Source: Acidobacteriota bacterium
GTDB lineage: Bacteria > Acidobacteriota > Blastocatellia > Pyrinomonadales > Pyrinomonadaceae
DNA: 64,000 nt
Reading direction: 5' to 3'
Assembly (NCBI GenBank): GCA_016713675.1
Contig: JADJOS010000004.1
Coordinates: 654,904 to 718,903 of the forward strand
Shown: positions 17,422-25,114 of the stretch, in pieces
Layout: each line of letters opens with the position of its first letter
Position numbering within the stretch: position 1 is the first letter of the stretch
Program-made: the position numbers and the translations under genes
Notes under the pieces: generated by a model
Seen by the model: the letters and a program-made list of their open reading frames with translations, nothing else
The model's database searches: none
What the model was told of the DNA's origin: nothing

Positions 17422-20175
17422 ATGAAAAGAGTATTCCTGATCGACGCGATGTCGCATATCTTTCGTGCGTTCTTTGCCCCGATGGGCATGCGGCAGGAGC
17501 CAATGCACAACAGCAAAGGCCAGGTCACGCAGGCCGTGTTCGTCTTTACTAACATGCTGCGCAAGCTGATAAACGACGAAAAGCCCGACTACATCGCCGC
17601 CGTTTGGGACACCGCCGTGCCGACATTTCGCCACGACGCGTTCGAGGCATACAAAGCCAACCGCGAAGCGATGCCCGACGATCTCGCTTCTCAACTGCCG
17701 TATATCGAAAAGGTGTGCGAGGCGTTCGGCGTGCCGATCCTGAAAATGGACGGCTACGAGGCCGACGACGTCATCGGCACATTTGCGCAGGAATGTGAAA
17801 AAAAGAAAATGCAGGCGGTCATTGTCTCCAATGACAAGGACCTCTGCCAACTTGTTCGCGATCCGTACATCATCGCAATGCGGCAGAATTCGCAAAATCT
17901 CAAACGGAAAGTGCCCGTTCCGCCGATCGAATGGTGTGACGAGGCCTGGGTCACAAACAAATTCGGCGTGCCGCCAAACAAGATCATCGATCTGCTCGGC
18001 TTGATGGGCGATGCCGTCGACAATATCCCTGGAGCTCCCGGAATCGGTGCCAAAGGTGCGCTAAAACTCGTCCTCGAATATGGCTCAGCACTCGAAGCAA
18101 TGGAGCGGGCCGAGGAGATCTCGCACAAGACCTATCGCGAGAGCCTACAGAACAACCAGACGATAATCAAACAGTCGCTCGAACTCGCAACGGTCCACTG
18201 CGAAGTGCCGATGACCATCGACATCGAGGCCCTCAAGGCCGGCCATCCCGACCGCCAAAAGGCATACGAGCTTTTCCGGGAGCTTGAGTTCAAGACCCTG
18301 ACCAACGAATTCGCCGGCCCGGGCTCGGCATCTGCGGCTGCCGCTGCCGAATACACCGGTGAGCCGAGCGGCGGCGGACTCTTTGACGCCCAGATCGCCC
18401 GCAGCGAAGCCAATGCGACGGCAAAGTATGAGGTCATAACGAACCGCGATGCCCTCGACAAACTCACTCGCCGCCTATTTGAAGCCGACAGTTGGAGCTT
18501 TCTCGCAAACGACGCCAACACCAACGAAAAAGCGAGCTGCTACGGAAAAGAAGCTCCGCTCGGGCTTGGCATCGGGCTCGGCAATGGCGAGGCTTTCTAC
18601 ATCGATCTCGAAAATTTCGAAGGCGGCATCGAAGCCGCCAAGGGAACGCTTAAGGATATTTTGACGAACGGTTTTCTCGAAAAATCGGCTTACGACGAAA
18701 AGCGAAATCTCGGCCCGCTGCTCGCCCTCGATATCCGTCCCGAATCGGTCAAAGACGACATTCTCATCGCCGCATACCTGCTCGAATCGACGCGTTCGAC
18801 GTACCCTATCCCGTTCCTTGCTCAGATCTACGCCGATACCGACGCAGCGTTCGCCGTCCCCGAGGGCTTTGACGAAGCCGCGTTCCGGACGGCCGAAAAC
18901 GCCGATTTTATCGCCCGTCTGACGCCGATAATGCGCGGAAAGCTGCGGGAGAACGGCCTCGAGAACATCTATACCGACATCGAACTACCGCTGATACCGA
19001 TCCTCGCCGACATTGAGCTCGTCGGCATGAAGGTCGACGGCGAAAGCCTGACCGTGTTCTCCGAGTTCATCTCAAAAGAACTGGAAACGCTCCGCGAGAA
19101 GATAACCGCGATCGCCGGCCGTGAATTCAATATAGGTTCGCCCAAACAGGTCGGCGAGATCTTCGGCGAACTCAACATCGAGACCGGCCGCAAAACGGCT
19201 ACCGGCCAGATCTCGACGAGCCACGACGTGCTTGTCGAACTCGCCGAAACTTATGAGATCGCCCAGCACATCATCGACTATCGCGAGCTCGACAAGCTAC
19301 GCGCGACCTACGCCGACGCTCTGCCAAAAATGATCGCTGACGACGGCCGCATTCACGGTGCGCTCAATCAGACGGTCGCCGCCACCGGCCGCCTAAGTTC
19401 GACCGAGCCAAATCTGCAGAACATTCCCGTCCGCACCGAACTCGGCCAGCGCATCCGCAAGGCATTCATTCCGGAGAAAGGAAACAAGCTCATCTCCGCC
19501 GACTATTCGCAGCTCGAACTGAGAATTCTCGCCCACATTACGCAAGACGCGAATATGCTCGCCGCGTTCAAGAACAACGAGGACATACACGCCCAGACGG
19601 CGAGGCTCGTTTTCGGAGCGACGACCGAAAAAGAGATGAAAGAGAAACGCCGTCTCGCCAAGATCGTCAATTTCGGCATCGCCTACGCCGTCGAGGCGTT
19701 TGGCCTGTCGCAGCGGGTCGGCATCAGTCGCAGCGAAGCAAAACAGGTCATCGCCGACTATTTTGAAACGTACAAAGGCATCCGCGAATACATGGACCGC
19801 ACGCCCGTCGAGGCCCGCGAAAAGGGATACATATCATCGCTCTTCGGCCGCCGGCGTTATTTCCCGTCGATCAACGACCGCAATTTCGCCGTCCGCTCGC
19901 GTGCCGAACGCGAAGCTATAAACATGCCCATCCAGGGCACCGCAAGCGACATCGTCAAGATCGCTATGATCCGCGTTGCCAATGCCCTCAGGGCCGAAAA
20001 GCTGCAAACAAAAATGATCATGCAGGTGCACGACGAACTGCTCTTCGAGGGCCCGGAGTCCGAGGTCGACGCCGCCAAGGTCCTCATCAAACGAGAAATG
20101 GAAGCCGCCGCCACTCTCGACGTGCCGCTCGTCGTCGAGATCGGTGTCGGCGACGATTGGATGAACGCGAAATAA
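17422..20175 (+). CDS. polA: DNA polymerase I
   Basis: 917 residues with the full PolA order. The 5'-3' exonuclease (about 1-295) has Asp-Gly-Tyr-Glu-Ala-Asp-Asp and Ser-Asn-Asp-Lys-Asp. The middle 3'-5' exonuclease-like domain (about 320-510) lacks the Asp-x-Glu motif expected near Ser-Trp-Ser-Phe-Leu-Ala-Asn-Asp, so proofreading is probably absent, as in Taq-type enzymes. The polymerase domain has motif A Ser-Ala-Asp-Tyr-Ser-Gln-x-Glu-x-Arg, motif B Arg-Arg-x-Ala-Lys-x-x-x-Phe-Gly and motif C Val-His-Asp-Glu. It fills gaps in repair and Okazaki-fragment processing. A 10-bp inverted repeat follows the stop. Confidence 0.97.
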   Translation: MKRVFLIDAMSHIFRAFFAPMGMRQEPMHNSKGQVTQAVFVFTNMLRKLINDEKPDYIAAVWDTAVPTFRHDAFEAYKANREAMPDDLASQLPYIEKVCEAFGVPILKMDGYEADDVIGTFAQECEKKKMQAVIVSNDKDLCQLVRDPYIIAMRQNSQNLKRKVPVPPIEWCDEAWVTNKFGVPPNKIIDLLGLMGDAVDNIPGAPGIGAKGALKLVLEYGSALEAMERAEEISHKTYRESLQNNQTIIKQSLELATVHCEVPMTIDIEALKAGHPDRQKAYELFRELEFKTLTNEFAGPGSASAAAAAEYTGEPSGGGLFDAQIARSEANATAKYEVITNRDALDKLTRRLFEADSWSFLANDANTNEKASCYGKEAPLGLGIGLGNGEAFYIDLENFEGGIEAAKGTLKDILTNGFLEKSAYDEKRNLGPLLALDIRPESVKDDILIAAYLLESTRSTYPIPFLAQIYADTDAAFAVPEGFDEAAFRTAENADFIARLTPIMRGKLRENGLENIYTDIELPLIPILADIELVGMKVDGESLTVFSEFISKELETLREKITAIAGREFNIGSPKQVGEIFGELNIETGRKTATGQISTSHDVLVELAETYEIAQHIIDYRELDKLRATYADALPKMIADDGRIHGALNQTVAATGRLSSTEPNLQNIPVRTELGQRIRKAFIPEKGNKLISADYSQLELRILAHITQDANMLAAFKNNEDIHAQTARLVFGATTEKEMKEKRRLAKIVNFGIAYAVEAFGLSQRVGISRSEAKQVIADYFETYKGIREYMDRTPVEAREKGYISSLFGRRRYFPSINDRNFAVRSRAEREAINMPIQGTASDIVKIAMIRVANALRAEKLQTKMIMQVHDELLFEGPESEVDAAKVLIKREMEAAATLDVPLVVEIGVGDDWMNAK

Positions 20176-20176
20176 G

Positions 20177-20230
20177 CAGAGGTTTCCCCTGCAGTACGCC
20201 ATCAATTGCATGAGCCCTGCGAAACCTCTG
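20177..20230. repeat. Inverted repeat downstream of polA
   Basis: CAGAGGTTTC (20177-20186) and GAAACCTCTG (20221-20230) are perfect 10-bp arms around a 34-base loop that itself contains CCCTGC/GCAG pairing. It directly follows the polA stop and may slow or end transcription, though there is no T run. Confidence 0.5.
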
Positions 20231-20289
20231 TATCGAAACGTACATACTTCCTCGGTATTACAGAATAGTATTGTTTTCAGGAGGCATTT

Positions 20290-20520
20290 ATGAATACTGA
20301 AAATAACACTTTGATAGAAAAGAAAGATCCGGTATCGAAGCCAGAAGCACCGGACACGCCCAATCCGACGGAGCCCGAAGGCATTCCGCATGTACCTGAA
20401 GAACCGGATCCGTATCCCGTCGTCGATCCGCCGATCGATCCGGACAACCCGTTTCCTCAACCGGAACCCGATCCCTTCCGGGAACCTGTTCCCGGCGCAC
20501 CGCCAAATGTGATCTTTTGA
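20290..20520 (+). CDS. Pro/Glu/Asp-rich small protein
   Basis: 76 residues, about a quarter proline, strongly acidic in the second half, with repeated Pro-Asp-Pro and Pro-Glu-Pro units and no membrane segment or signal peptide. It is very likely expressed: a full AGGAGG Shine-Dalgarno lies 6 bases before the ATG and a strong terminator follows the stop. Such proteins are expected to be disordered. No family or function is recognised. Confidence 0.7.
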   Translation: MNTENNTLIEKKDPVSKPEAPDTPNPTEPEGIPHVPEEPDPYPVVDPPIDPDNPFPQPEPDPFREPVPGAPPNVIF

Positions 20521-20525
20521 TCGAA

Positions 20526-20560
20526 GAAAAAGCCCTACTGAAAATTCAGCAGGGCTTTTT
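20526..20560. terminator. Terminator between the Pro-rich gene and csbD-like gene
   Basis: AAAAAGCCCT-A-CTGA and TCAG-C-AGGGCTTTTT form a long stem with one mismatch and a four-base loop, flanked by A on the left and T on the right, so it can serve both convergent genes. Confidence 0.85.
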
Positions 20561-20584
20561 GCTTCTGGCTTCTGGCTTCGAACC

Positions 20585-20797
20585 CTACCTCTTGATCGCA
20601 TCGCCGACCGCTTCGACCGCGTCGCCGACACCGCGTTTCACTTTGCCCCAGGTTTCCTGTGCGTCGCCCGCAGCGTTCTGGGCCTCGCCTTCGGCCTCGA
20701 GTTTCGGATCGTTCGTCACCTCGCCGGCCTTGTCCTTGACCCAGCCCTTCGCCTGTTCCCATTTTCCTTCGACTTCGTCTTTATTTGGTATTGACAT
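20585..20797 (-). CDS. CsbD-family stress-response protein
   Basis: 70 residues beginning Met-Ser-Ile-Pro-Asn-Lys-Asp-Glu-Val-Glu-Gly with Gly-Lys-x-x-Gln-Ala-Lys-Gly-x-x-Lys-Asp and repeated Ala-Gly-Asp motifs, characteristic of CsbD-like proteins (sigma-B-induced in Bacillus, CsbD/YjbJ in enterics). The protein is hydrophilic, charged and probably extended. A good AAGGAG Shine-Dalgarno precedes the ATG. General stress induction is the family expectation; its molecular role is unknown. Confidence 0.88.
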   Translation of the reverse strand: MSIPNKDEVEGKWEQAKGWVKDKAGEVTNDPKLEAEGEAQNAAGDAQETWGKVKRGVGDAVEAVGDAIKR

Positions 20798-20985
20798 AGT
20801 TTTTCTCCTTACTCGTTCAGATTAGGACAATCGTTTTGGTCAGTCTGTTCGTTTGAATACAGACGGCGGCCAAACACCTTAGATTCCTTTTCATTCGGAT
20901 ATACATTCTGGTATGTTGGCAGTTAGATTATCGTATATCATCGACGGTAGCGGTCGGCATTGACTTTGGCATTCGGAGCACATTC

Positions 20986-22581
20986 ATGAAAGGCGTTTAC
21001 AGTTCACTTCTTCTTTTGATTCTTTGTCTCTCGTCAAATGGTCAGGTCAAGCACTCGACGGTAGTAGCATTTGACACCGAATATAAGACTGCCGAATTTA
21101 CCGATCCGGCGAGGCTCGACAAGATCAAACAAACATTTCCTGCGATCGAAAAGATCGTCAAGGAGCACGCGGCAAAGAATCACTTTCCCAGCGTGGCGTT
21201 TGGCGTGGTCGTCGATGGAAAGCTCGTTTTTTCCGGCACCGACGGCTATACGGACGTCGAAAAGAAGATCCCTGTTACCACCTCCTCGCTATTCCGGATC
21301 GCGTCGATGAGCAAGAGTTTCACGGCAATGGCTATCCTAAAACTTCGCGACGACGGCAAGCTCAAACTTGACGATCCGGCCTATCTCTACGTGCCTGAGC
21401 TGAAAGATCAGAAATACCCGACCGCCGATTCGACGCACATTACCATCCGCCAACTCCTGACGCACGGAGCCGGATTTCCGGAGGACAACCCGTGGGGCGA
21501 CCGTCAACTGGCCGACACTAACAAAGAGCTTTCGGCTCTGCTGAACGGCAAGATCTCATTTTCAAACCCGCCGGAAATCGCTTACGAGTATGCCAATCTC
21601 GGCTTCGCCCTTTTGGGCCGCATCATCACGAAGGCTTCGGGCAAACCTTATCAGCAATACATTCGCGACAATATCTGGCGGCCGCTGGGAATGACGACCT
21701 CAGAGTGGGAATACGGCAATGTTGCACCCGACAAACTGGCTCACGGCTATCGCTGGCTGAACGAAAAGTGGAACGAAGAAACGCTGCTTCACGACACTCC
21801 CGACGGCTCGTGGGGCTCTATGGGCGGTATGATCTCGTCGATCGATGAATTCAGTAAGTATATGGCGCTTCACTTGTCGGCGTGGCCACCGTCAAATGCC
21901 GCCGAAACGGGCCCGATCAAGCGAAGTTCCGTTCGCGAAATGCAGCATCCATGGCGTTTCATCGGCCTGCTGCCCAATTTCACTTATCCCGGCGGACGAA
22001 CATGCGCCGCGGCCGGTGCCTACGGATACGGTCTCTCCTGGCTCCGCGATTGCGACAACCGCGTTTACCTGGCTCACGGCGGAGGACTGCCCGGCTTCGG
22101 CAGCCATTGGCGGATAATGCCGGAATACGGCATCGGTGTCGTCGCTTTCGGCAATGTCACCTATGCGAGCCTCGGCGGCATCACGCTGCAGGTTCTCGAC
22201 CTGATGGTCAAGAACGCCGACCTCAAACCGCGCCAACTGCCCGTCTCAAACATACTCGCCCAGCGAAAAGCCGAGCTGCTCAAGATAATTCCGGCCTGGG
22301 AAAACGCCGAAAAGAGCGGCATCTTCGCCGAAAACTTTTTCCCCGATTATCCGATCGACATTCTCAAGAAAGACTACGCCGCCCTGTGGGCAAAAGCCGG
22401 CAAGATCATCTCCGTCAAGGAACTGATCCCCGAGAACCAGCTTCGCGGAACTTTCATCATCGAGGGCGAGAACGCAAATATCCTTGTCTATTTCACACTC
22501 AGCCCCGAAAATCCGCCGCTGATCCAGGAACTAAGAGTCCGCGAGCTACCAAAGTCCACAGCCCCGAAACCCGCACCTTAG
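20986..22581 (+). CDS. Class C beta-lactamase-like serine hydrolase
   Basis: 531 residues with an N-terminal hydrophobic segment that may be a signal peptide. The penicillin-binding-fold catalytic motifs are present: Ser-Met-Ser-Lys (SxxK, about residue 107), Tyr-Glu-Tyr-Ala-Asn (YxN, about residue 205) and His-Gly-Gly-Gly (HxG, about residue 365). Members act as beta-lactamases, D-amino-acid peptidases or esterases, and substrate cannot be told from sequence. A C-terminal domain (about 420-531) is a lipocalin-like extension common in such hydrolases. A GGAG lies upstream of the ATG, and a hairpin with a repeat element follows the stop. Confidence 0.88.
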   Translation: MKGVYSSLLLLILCLSSNGQVKHSTVVAFDTEYKTAEFTDPARLDKIKQTFPAIEKIVKEHAAKNHFPSVAFGVVVDGKLVFSGTDGYTDVEKKIPVTTSSLFRIASMSKSFTAMAILKLRDDGKLKLDDPAYLYVPELKDQKYPTADSTHITIRQLLTHGAGFPEDNPWGDRQLADTNKELSALLNGKISFSNPPEIAYEYANLGFALLGRIITKASGKPYQQYIRDNIWRPLGMTTSEWEYGNVAPDKLAHGYRWLNEKWNEETLLHDTPDGSWGSMGGMISSIDEFSKYMALHLSAWPPSNAAETGPIKRSSVREMQHPWRFIGLLPNFTYPGGRTCAAAGAYGYGLSWLRDCDNRVYLAHGGGLPGFGSHWRIMPEYGIGVVAFGNVTYASLGGITLQVLDLMVKNADLKPRQLPVSNILAQRKAELLKIIPAWENAEKSGIFAENFFPDYPIDILKKDYAALWAKAGKIISVKELIPENQLRGTFIIEGENANILVYFTLSPENPPLIQELRVRELPKSTAPKPAP

Positions 22582-22671
22582 GAAAGGTGTTTTTCCGAGG
22601 CTCGCGTCCTTGCACAAGCCCGCACGATAGTAAGGGCGTATCGAGCACCTTAAACCTAAAAAACACCTTTC
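22582..22671. repeat. Hairpin with an embedded REP-like element
   Basis: Outer arms GAAAGGTGTTTTT (22582-22594) and AAAAACACCTTTC (22659-22671) are perfect. Inside, at 22612-22638, is GCACAAGCCCGCACGATAGTAAGGGCGT-like sequence, a one-arm copy of the element found as a perfect 27-bp palindrome at 55817-55889 and as another single arm at 27499-27525. It probably also terminates the hydrolase transcript. Confidence 0.75.
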
Positions 22672-22689
22672 GTTGCATTCACAATACGC

Positions 22690-22719
22690 TTGACAATGCA
22701 CGATACATTCATATATTAT
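22690..22719 (+). promoter_or_regulatory. Promoter of the RecA-like ATPase gene
   Basis: TTGACA at 22690-22695 is followed after 16 bases by TATATT (22712-22717), or after 18 by TATTAT (22714-22719). The -10 box overlaps the ATG at 22718, so transcription would begin near 22725 and that ATG cannot be the start; the next in-frame ATG, 22757, is used instead. Confidence 0.6.
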
Positions 22720-22756
22720 GTTCGTACGCCCGTATCAAACGCGGGTAGTAGCCAAA

Positions 22757-24247
22757 ATGTACCAAGACAACACATATTACGACGCCGATAGATACGATTC
22801 CTCCGCCGATCGAAAAGAAGATCAAAAACAGAAACAGCTCCACGAAAAGCTCAAACAGCAGAATCCTGAGCTATATTGCAGCACCGGAGCACTTCAGAGT
22901 TTTCCCGTAAATGACTGGCTGCGAGACATCAAGCCCGCATACCGCCCCGAATATCTATTCGGCGATCTGTGGCGTCCGGGCGATGTCACGGTATTGGCCG
23001 GTGAAACAGGCGTTGGAAAGAGCATCCTCGCCGTTCAGATCGCCGAATCGATCGCCCGCGGCAAAAAGCCGTTCCGCGAACCGCAGCAACAGATGTCGTT
23101 CGGCCCGCCAACGCCGCCCGTGGCAAAACTTTTCCCGCATCCGCGACGCCAACGAGTTCTCTATCTCGACCTCGAAACCTCGCCCGCCAAGATGCGCGAA
23201 CGATACACGTGCCCTTCTCCAATTCTCGGAAAATTGCCCGTCAGCTACCGCTTCGCAGCCTTCTTCGAACGCTCAGGCTACGCCGAAGATCTTAAGGCTC
23301 CCGAACACTTCCGCGGAGACATGGCACGATACCTGCGGCATTCGGTCGATCTCGCGATCCGCTATTCCGAAGCCAACGTCTTCATCATCGACGACCTCGC
23401 CGCCCTCGAACCATCCGCCCCACGCTCCAACGGCCCGGCGCGCTGGCTCCGCAACTTCCGCAAAATGGCTGCCCTCCACGGCTGCTCGATCCTCGTCCTC
23501 ACACACCTCAAAAGCTCCCCGCCGCGTCCGGCTCGCGGTCTTAGCTCCCCTCCTTACCAAGGAGGGGTGGCCGCCTTGGGCGGACGGGGTGGTTCTCTCC
23601 GCCCACTTTCTCTCACCAACCTCTCCCTCGGCCGCCAAGTCGCCGAACTAGCCGACACCGTCGTCGCCATCGGCCGCACCACATTCGGCCCCGAATACCG
23701 CTATATAAAGGTGCTCAAATCAAAGAACGGACCGCGAGCGGAAAACGGAGAACTGAAAGTGGAAAATGGTCCCGGGCATTCTCAATTCTCAATTCTCAAC
23801 TCTCAATTGGCCGCGGTTCGGCCGGAACATTCTCCATTCTCAATTCTCAACTCTCAATTCCCCTACGCCCCTGTCCTCGCCTTCCAACTAGAACGCACCA
23901 CCGGATTTTCCGACAAACAACCGTGCCGCAAACGCCTGAGCGCTCCCAACTCTGACTCGTCACTTGTCACTCATCACTCGTCACTGGCTGCTCCGCAGCC
24001 CTTCCTCGGCTTCACCTACCTCGGCCCCGCCACCGAACACGACCTCATCCGCGACCACACCGCCGATCTAAGCTCCCCTCCTGCCCGAGGAGGGGTGGAC
24101 GGCCTTGCCGGACGGGGTGGTGGGAGGCTAGCCCAACGCGCCCACGAACGCTCCCTCAAGCGTCTATCGAAGCGCAGCAGCAAAGAGGTCTTAGTTGACG
24201 AAGTCATCGACGGCAGCTATATGAAGTATTTAAAAGGAGAGAGGTAA
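22757..24247 (+). CDS. RepA/RecA-like AAA ATPase with in-frame repeat insertions
   Basis: A cytosolic RecA-fold ATPase of the AAA_25/RepA type: Walker A Gly-Glu-Thr-Gly-Val-Gly-Lys-Ser at about residues 84-91, Walker B Val-Phe-Ile-Ile-Asp-Asp near 200, and a His-Gly-Cys-Ser-Ile-Leu-Val-Leu-Thr-His strand. Such ATPases occur in plasmid and phage replication and in mobile regions. The C-terminal half is unusual. Two copies of a palindromic DNA element (23541-23595 and 24069-24122) are read in the same frame as Leu-Ser-Ser-Pro-Pro-x-x-Gly-Gly-Val, and further low-complexity repeats encode Phe-Ser-Ile-Leu-Asn-Ser-Gln runs and a Ser/His-rich stretch. The host fold appears to tolerate them as surface loops. 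Start chosen from the promoter position. Confidence 0.8.
   Translation: MYQDNTYYDADRYDSSADRKEDQKQKQLHEKLKQQNPELYCSTGALQSFPVNDWLRDIKPAYRPEYLFGDLWRPGDVTVLAGETGVGKSILAVQIAESIARGKKPFREPQQQMSFGPPTPPVAKLFPHPRRQRVLYLDLETSPAKMRERYTCPSPILGKLPVSYRFAAFFERSGYAEDLKAPEHFRGDMARYLRHSVDLAIRYSEANVFIIDDLAALEPSAPRSNGPARWLRNFRKMAALHGCSILVLTHLKSSPPRPARGLSSPPYQGGVAALGGRGGSLRPLSLTNLSLGRQVAELADTVVAIGRTTFGPEYRYIKVLKSKNGPRAENGELKVENGPGHSQFSILNSQLAAVRPEHSPFSILNSQFPYAPVLAFQLERTTGFSDKQPCRKRLSAPNSDSSLVTHHSSLAAPQPFLGFTYLGPATEHDLIRDHTADLSSPPARGGVDGLAGRGGGRLAQRAHERSLKRLSKRSSKEVLVDEVIDGSYMKYLKGER
23541..23595 (+). repeat. In-frame palindromic element, copy 1
   Basis: TTAGCTCCCCTCC...GGAGGGGTGG with a tail GGCGGACGGGGTGG. The first part is a near-perfect hairpin (CTCCCCTCCTT / AAGGAGGGG). 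It lies inside the ATPase gene and keeps the reading frame, encoding Leu-Ser-Ser-Pro-Pro-Tyr-Gln-Gly-Gly-Val. Confidence 0.85.
23745..23866 (+). repeat. In-frame ATTCTCAATTCTCAA low-complexity repeats
   Basis: Two tandem-like blocks of ATTCTCAATTCTCAACTCTC (about 23779-23811 and 23829-23861), separated by 17 bases, are preceded by purine-rich partly complementary sequence (GGAGAACTGAAAGTGG). They encode two Phe-Ser-Ile-Leu-Asn-Ser-Gln peptides in the ATPase. Confidence 0.75.
23955..23990 (+). repeat. In-frame CACTCGTCACT-type repeat
   Basis: ACTCGTCACTTGTCACTCATC continues with ACTCGTCACT inside the ATPase gene, encoding a Ser/Leu/Thr/His-rich stretch. The same sequence class occurs in real intergenic gaps at 11254-11330 and 61890-61945. 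Confidence 0.65.
24069..24122 (+). repeat. In-frame palindromic element, copy 2
   Basis: CTAAGCTCCCCTCC...GAGGAGGGGTGG with the same GGACGGGGTGG tail as copy 1 and the same reading register, encoding Leu-Ser-Ser-Pro-Pro-Ala-Arg-Gly-Gly-Val. The copies differ at scattered positions, so they are not an assembly duplicate. Confidence 0.85.
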
Positions 24248-24316
24248 GGTCCGCTTTCCGCATTCTGATGATGGAAGTTATGCAAGATATTCGAAAGGGG
24301 AGAGGTAAGATCCGCC
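24231..24316 (+). repeat. Short direct repeat at the ATPase gene end
   Basis: AAAAGGAGAGAGGTAAGGTCCGC at the gene end (about 24230) recurs as AAAGGGGAGAGGTAAGATCCGCC about 63 bases later. This suggests a small duplication across the stop codon. No gene is seen in the remaining gap. Confidence 0.45.
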
Positions 24317-24357
24317 ATAAATAGTGTAAAAACTCTACTCAGTTAGTAATTAAGTTG

Positions 24358-24385
24358 TTGACAATTATATAATTACGAGTAATAT
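24358..24385 (+). promoter_or_regulatory. Promoter of the XRE/nucleotidyltransferase operon
   Basis: TTGACA (24358-24363) and TAATAT (24380-24385) separated by 16 bases in an AT-rich region. The start point would be near 24392, on the edge of the palindrome that follows. Confidence 0.7.
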
Positions 24386-24393
24386 TATTACAA

Positions 24394-24411
24394 GGTTGTA
24401 ATATTACAACC
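24394..24411. promoter_or_regulatory. Perfect 18-bp palindromic operator
   Basis: GGTTGTAATATTACAACC is a perfect palindrome placed at the expected transcription start, 11 bases before the XRE gene ATG. Its position suits autorepression by the helix-turn-helix protein encoded downstream. Confidence 0.7.
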
Positions 24412-24421
24412 AGGGGAATAT

Positions 24422-25114
24422 ATGACTGGTCGAGAATTAAAGGAATATCGGAAGAATAGTCGCCTTACCCAAGACGAAGCAGCGAAGGTTCTAGGAGTTT
24501 CACAAACCTATCTTTCTCTGCTCGAGAGTGACAAGCGCCGCCTTACCGAAAGGCTGAAAAAGAAGCTTGTTAAAAAGATGCATGTTCGACCCACGGAACT
24601 ACCGGCCAAAACAAAGGACCATAAAGTTACCAAGGTGTCCGATGATCAACTCACGGGGGATCTGGCTGCCCTAGGATACAAAGGGTTTTCTCATTGGAAG
24701 CCTTCACAACTGAAGAATCCTGCGGACGTTCTTCTTTCGGCACTCAATGCAGACAAGCGAGACGCACGTCTGGTCGAAGCTCTTCCCTGGCTGCTTTTCG
24801 AGTTCCCCGACCTCGAATGGAACTCCGTCGTAATGACCGCCAAAGCTCACGATCTGCAGAACCGCCTGGGATTTGTAACCAGTGTCGCCAGACGAATGGC
24901 CGAGAGACATGGCAAGAAAGCCACCGCGCAAAAACTCGAAAGCTATGAGGCTGGACTAGAGCGTTCTAAACTCGAAATGGTAGGAACACTATGCAATGAA
25001 ACAATGACAAACGCCGAGAGAAAATGGCTCGCCACCCACAGCACAAAAGAAGCAAAACACTGGCACTTGCTTTCCGATCTTTCACCGCGATATCTGGATC
25101 ACTATGTTGATTAA
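24422..25114 (+). CDS. XRE-family helix-turn-helix regulator
   Basis: The first 60 residues are a Cro/C1-type HTH (Leu-Thr-Gln-Asp-Glu-Ala-Ala-Lys-Val-Leu-Gly-Val-Ser-Gln-x-Tyr-Leu-Ser, then Leu-Glu-Ser). The remaining 170 residues are a helical region of no family I recognise. It overlaps the next gene by 11 bases and has a promoter with a perfect palindromic operator, the usual layout of an autoregulated regulator or antitoxin placed before its partner. With the nucleotidyltransferase downstream it looks like a type II/IV toxin-antitoxin-like pair. Base composition is more AT-rich upstream than in its neighbours, suggesting acquisition. Confidence 0.82.
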   Translation: MTGRELKEYRKNSRLTQDEAAKVLGVSQTYLSLLESDKRRLTERLKKKLVKKMHVRPTELPAKTKDHKVTKVSDDQLTGDLAALGYKGFSHWKPSQLKNPADVLLSALNADKRDARLVEALPWLLFEFPDLEWNSVVMTAKAHDLQNRLGFVTSVARRMAERHGKKATAQKLESYEAGLERSKLEMVGTLCNETMTNAERKWLATHSTKEAKHWHLLSDLSPRYLDHYVD

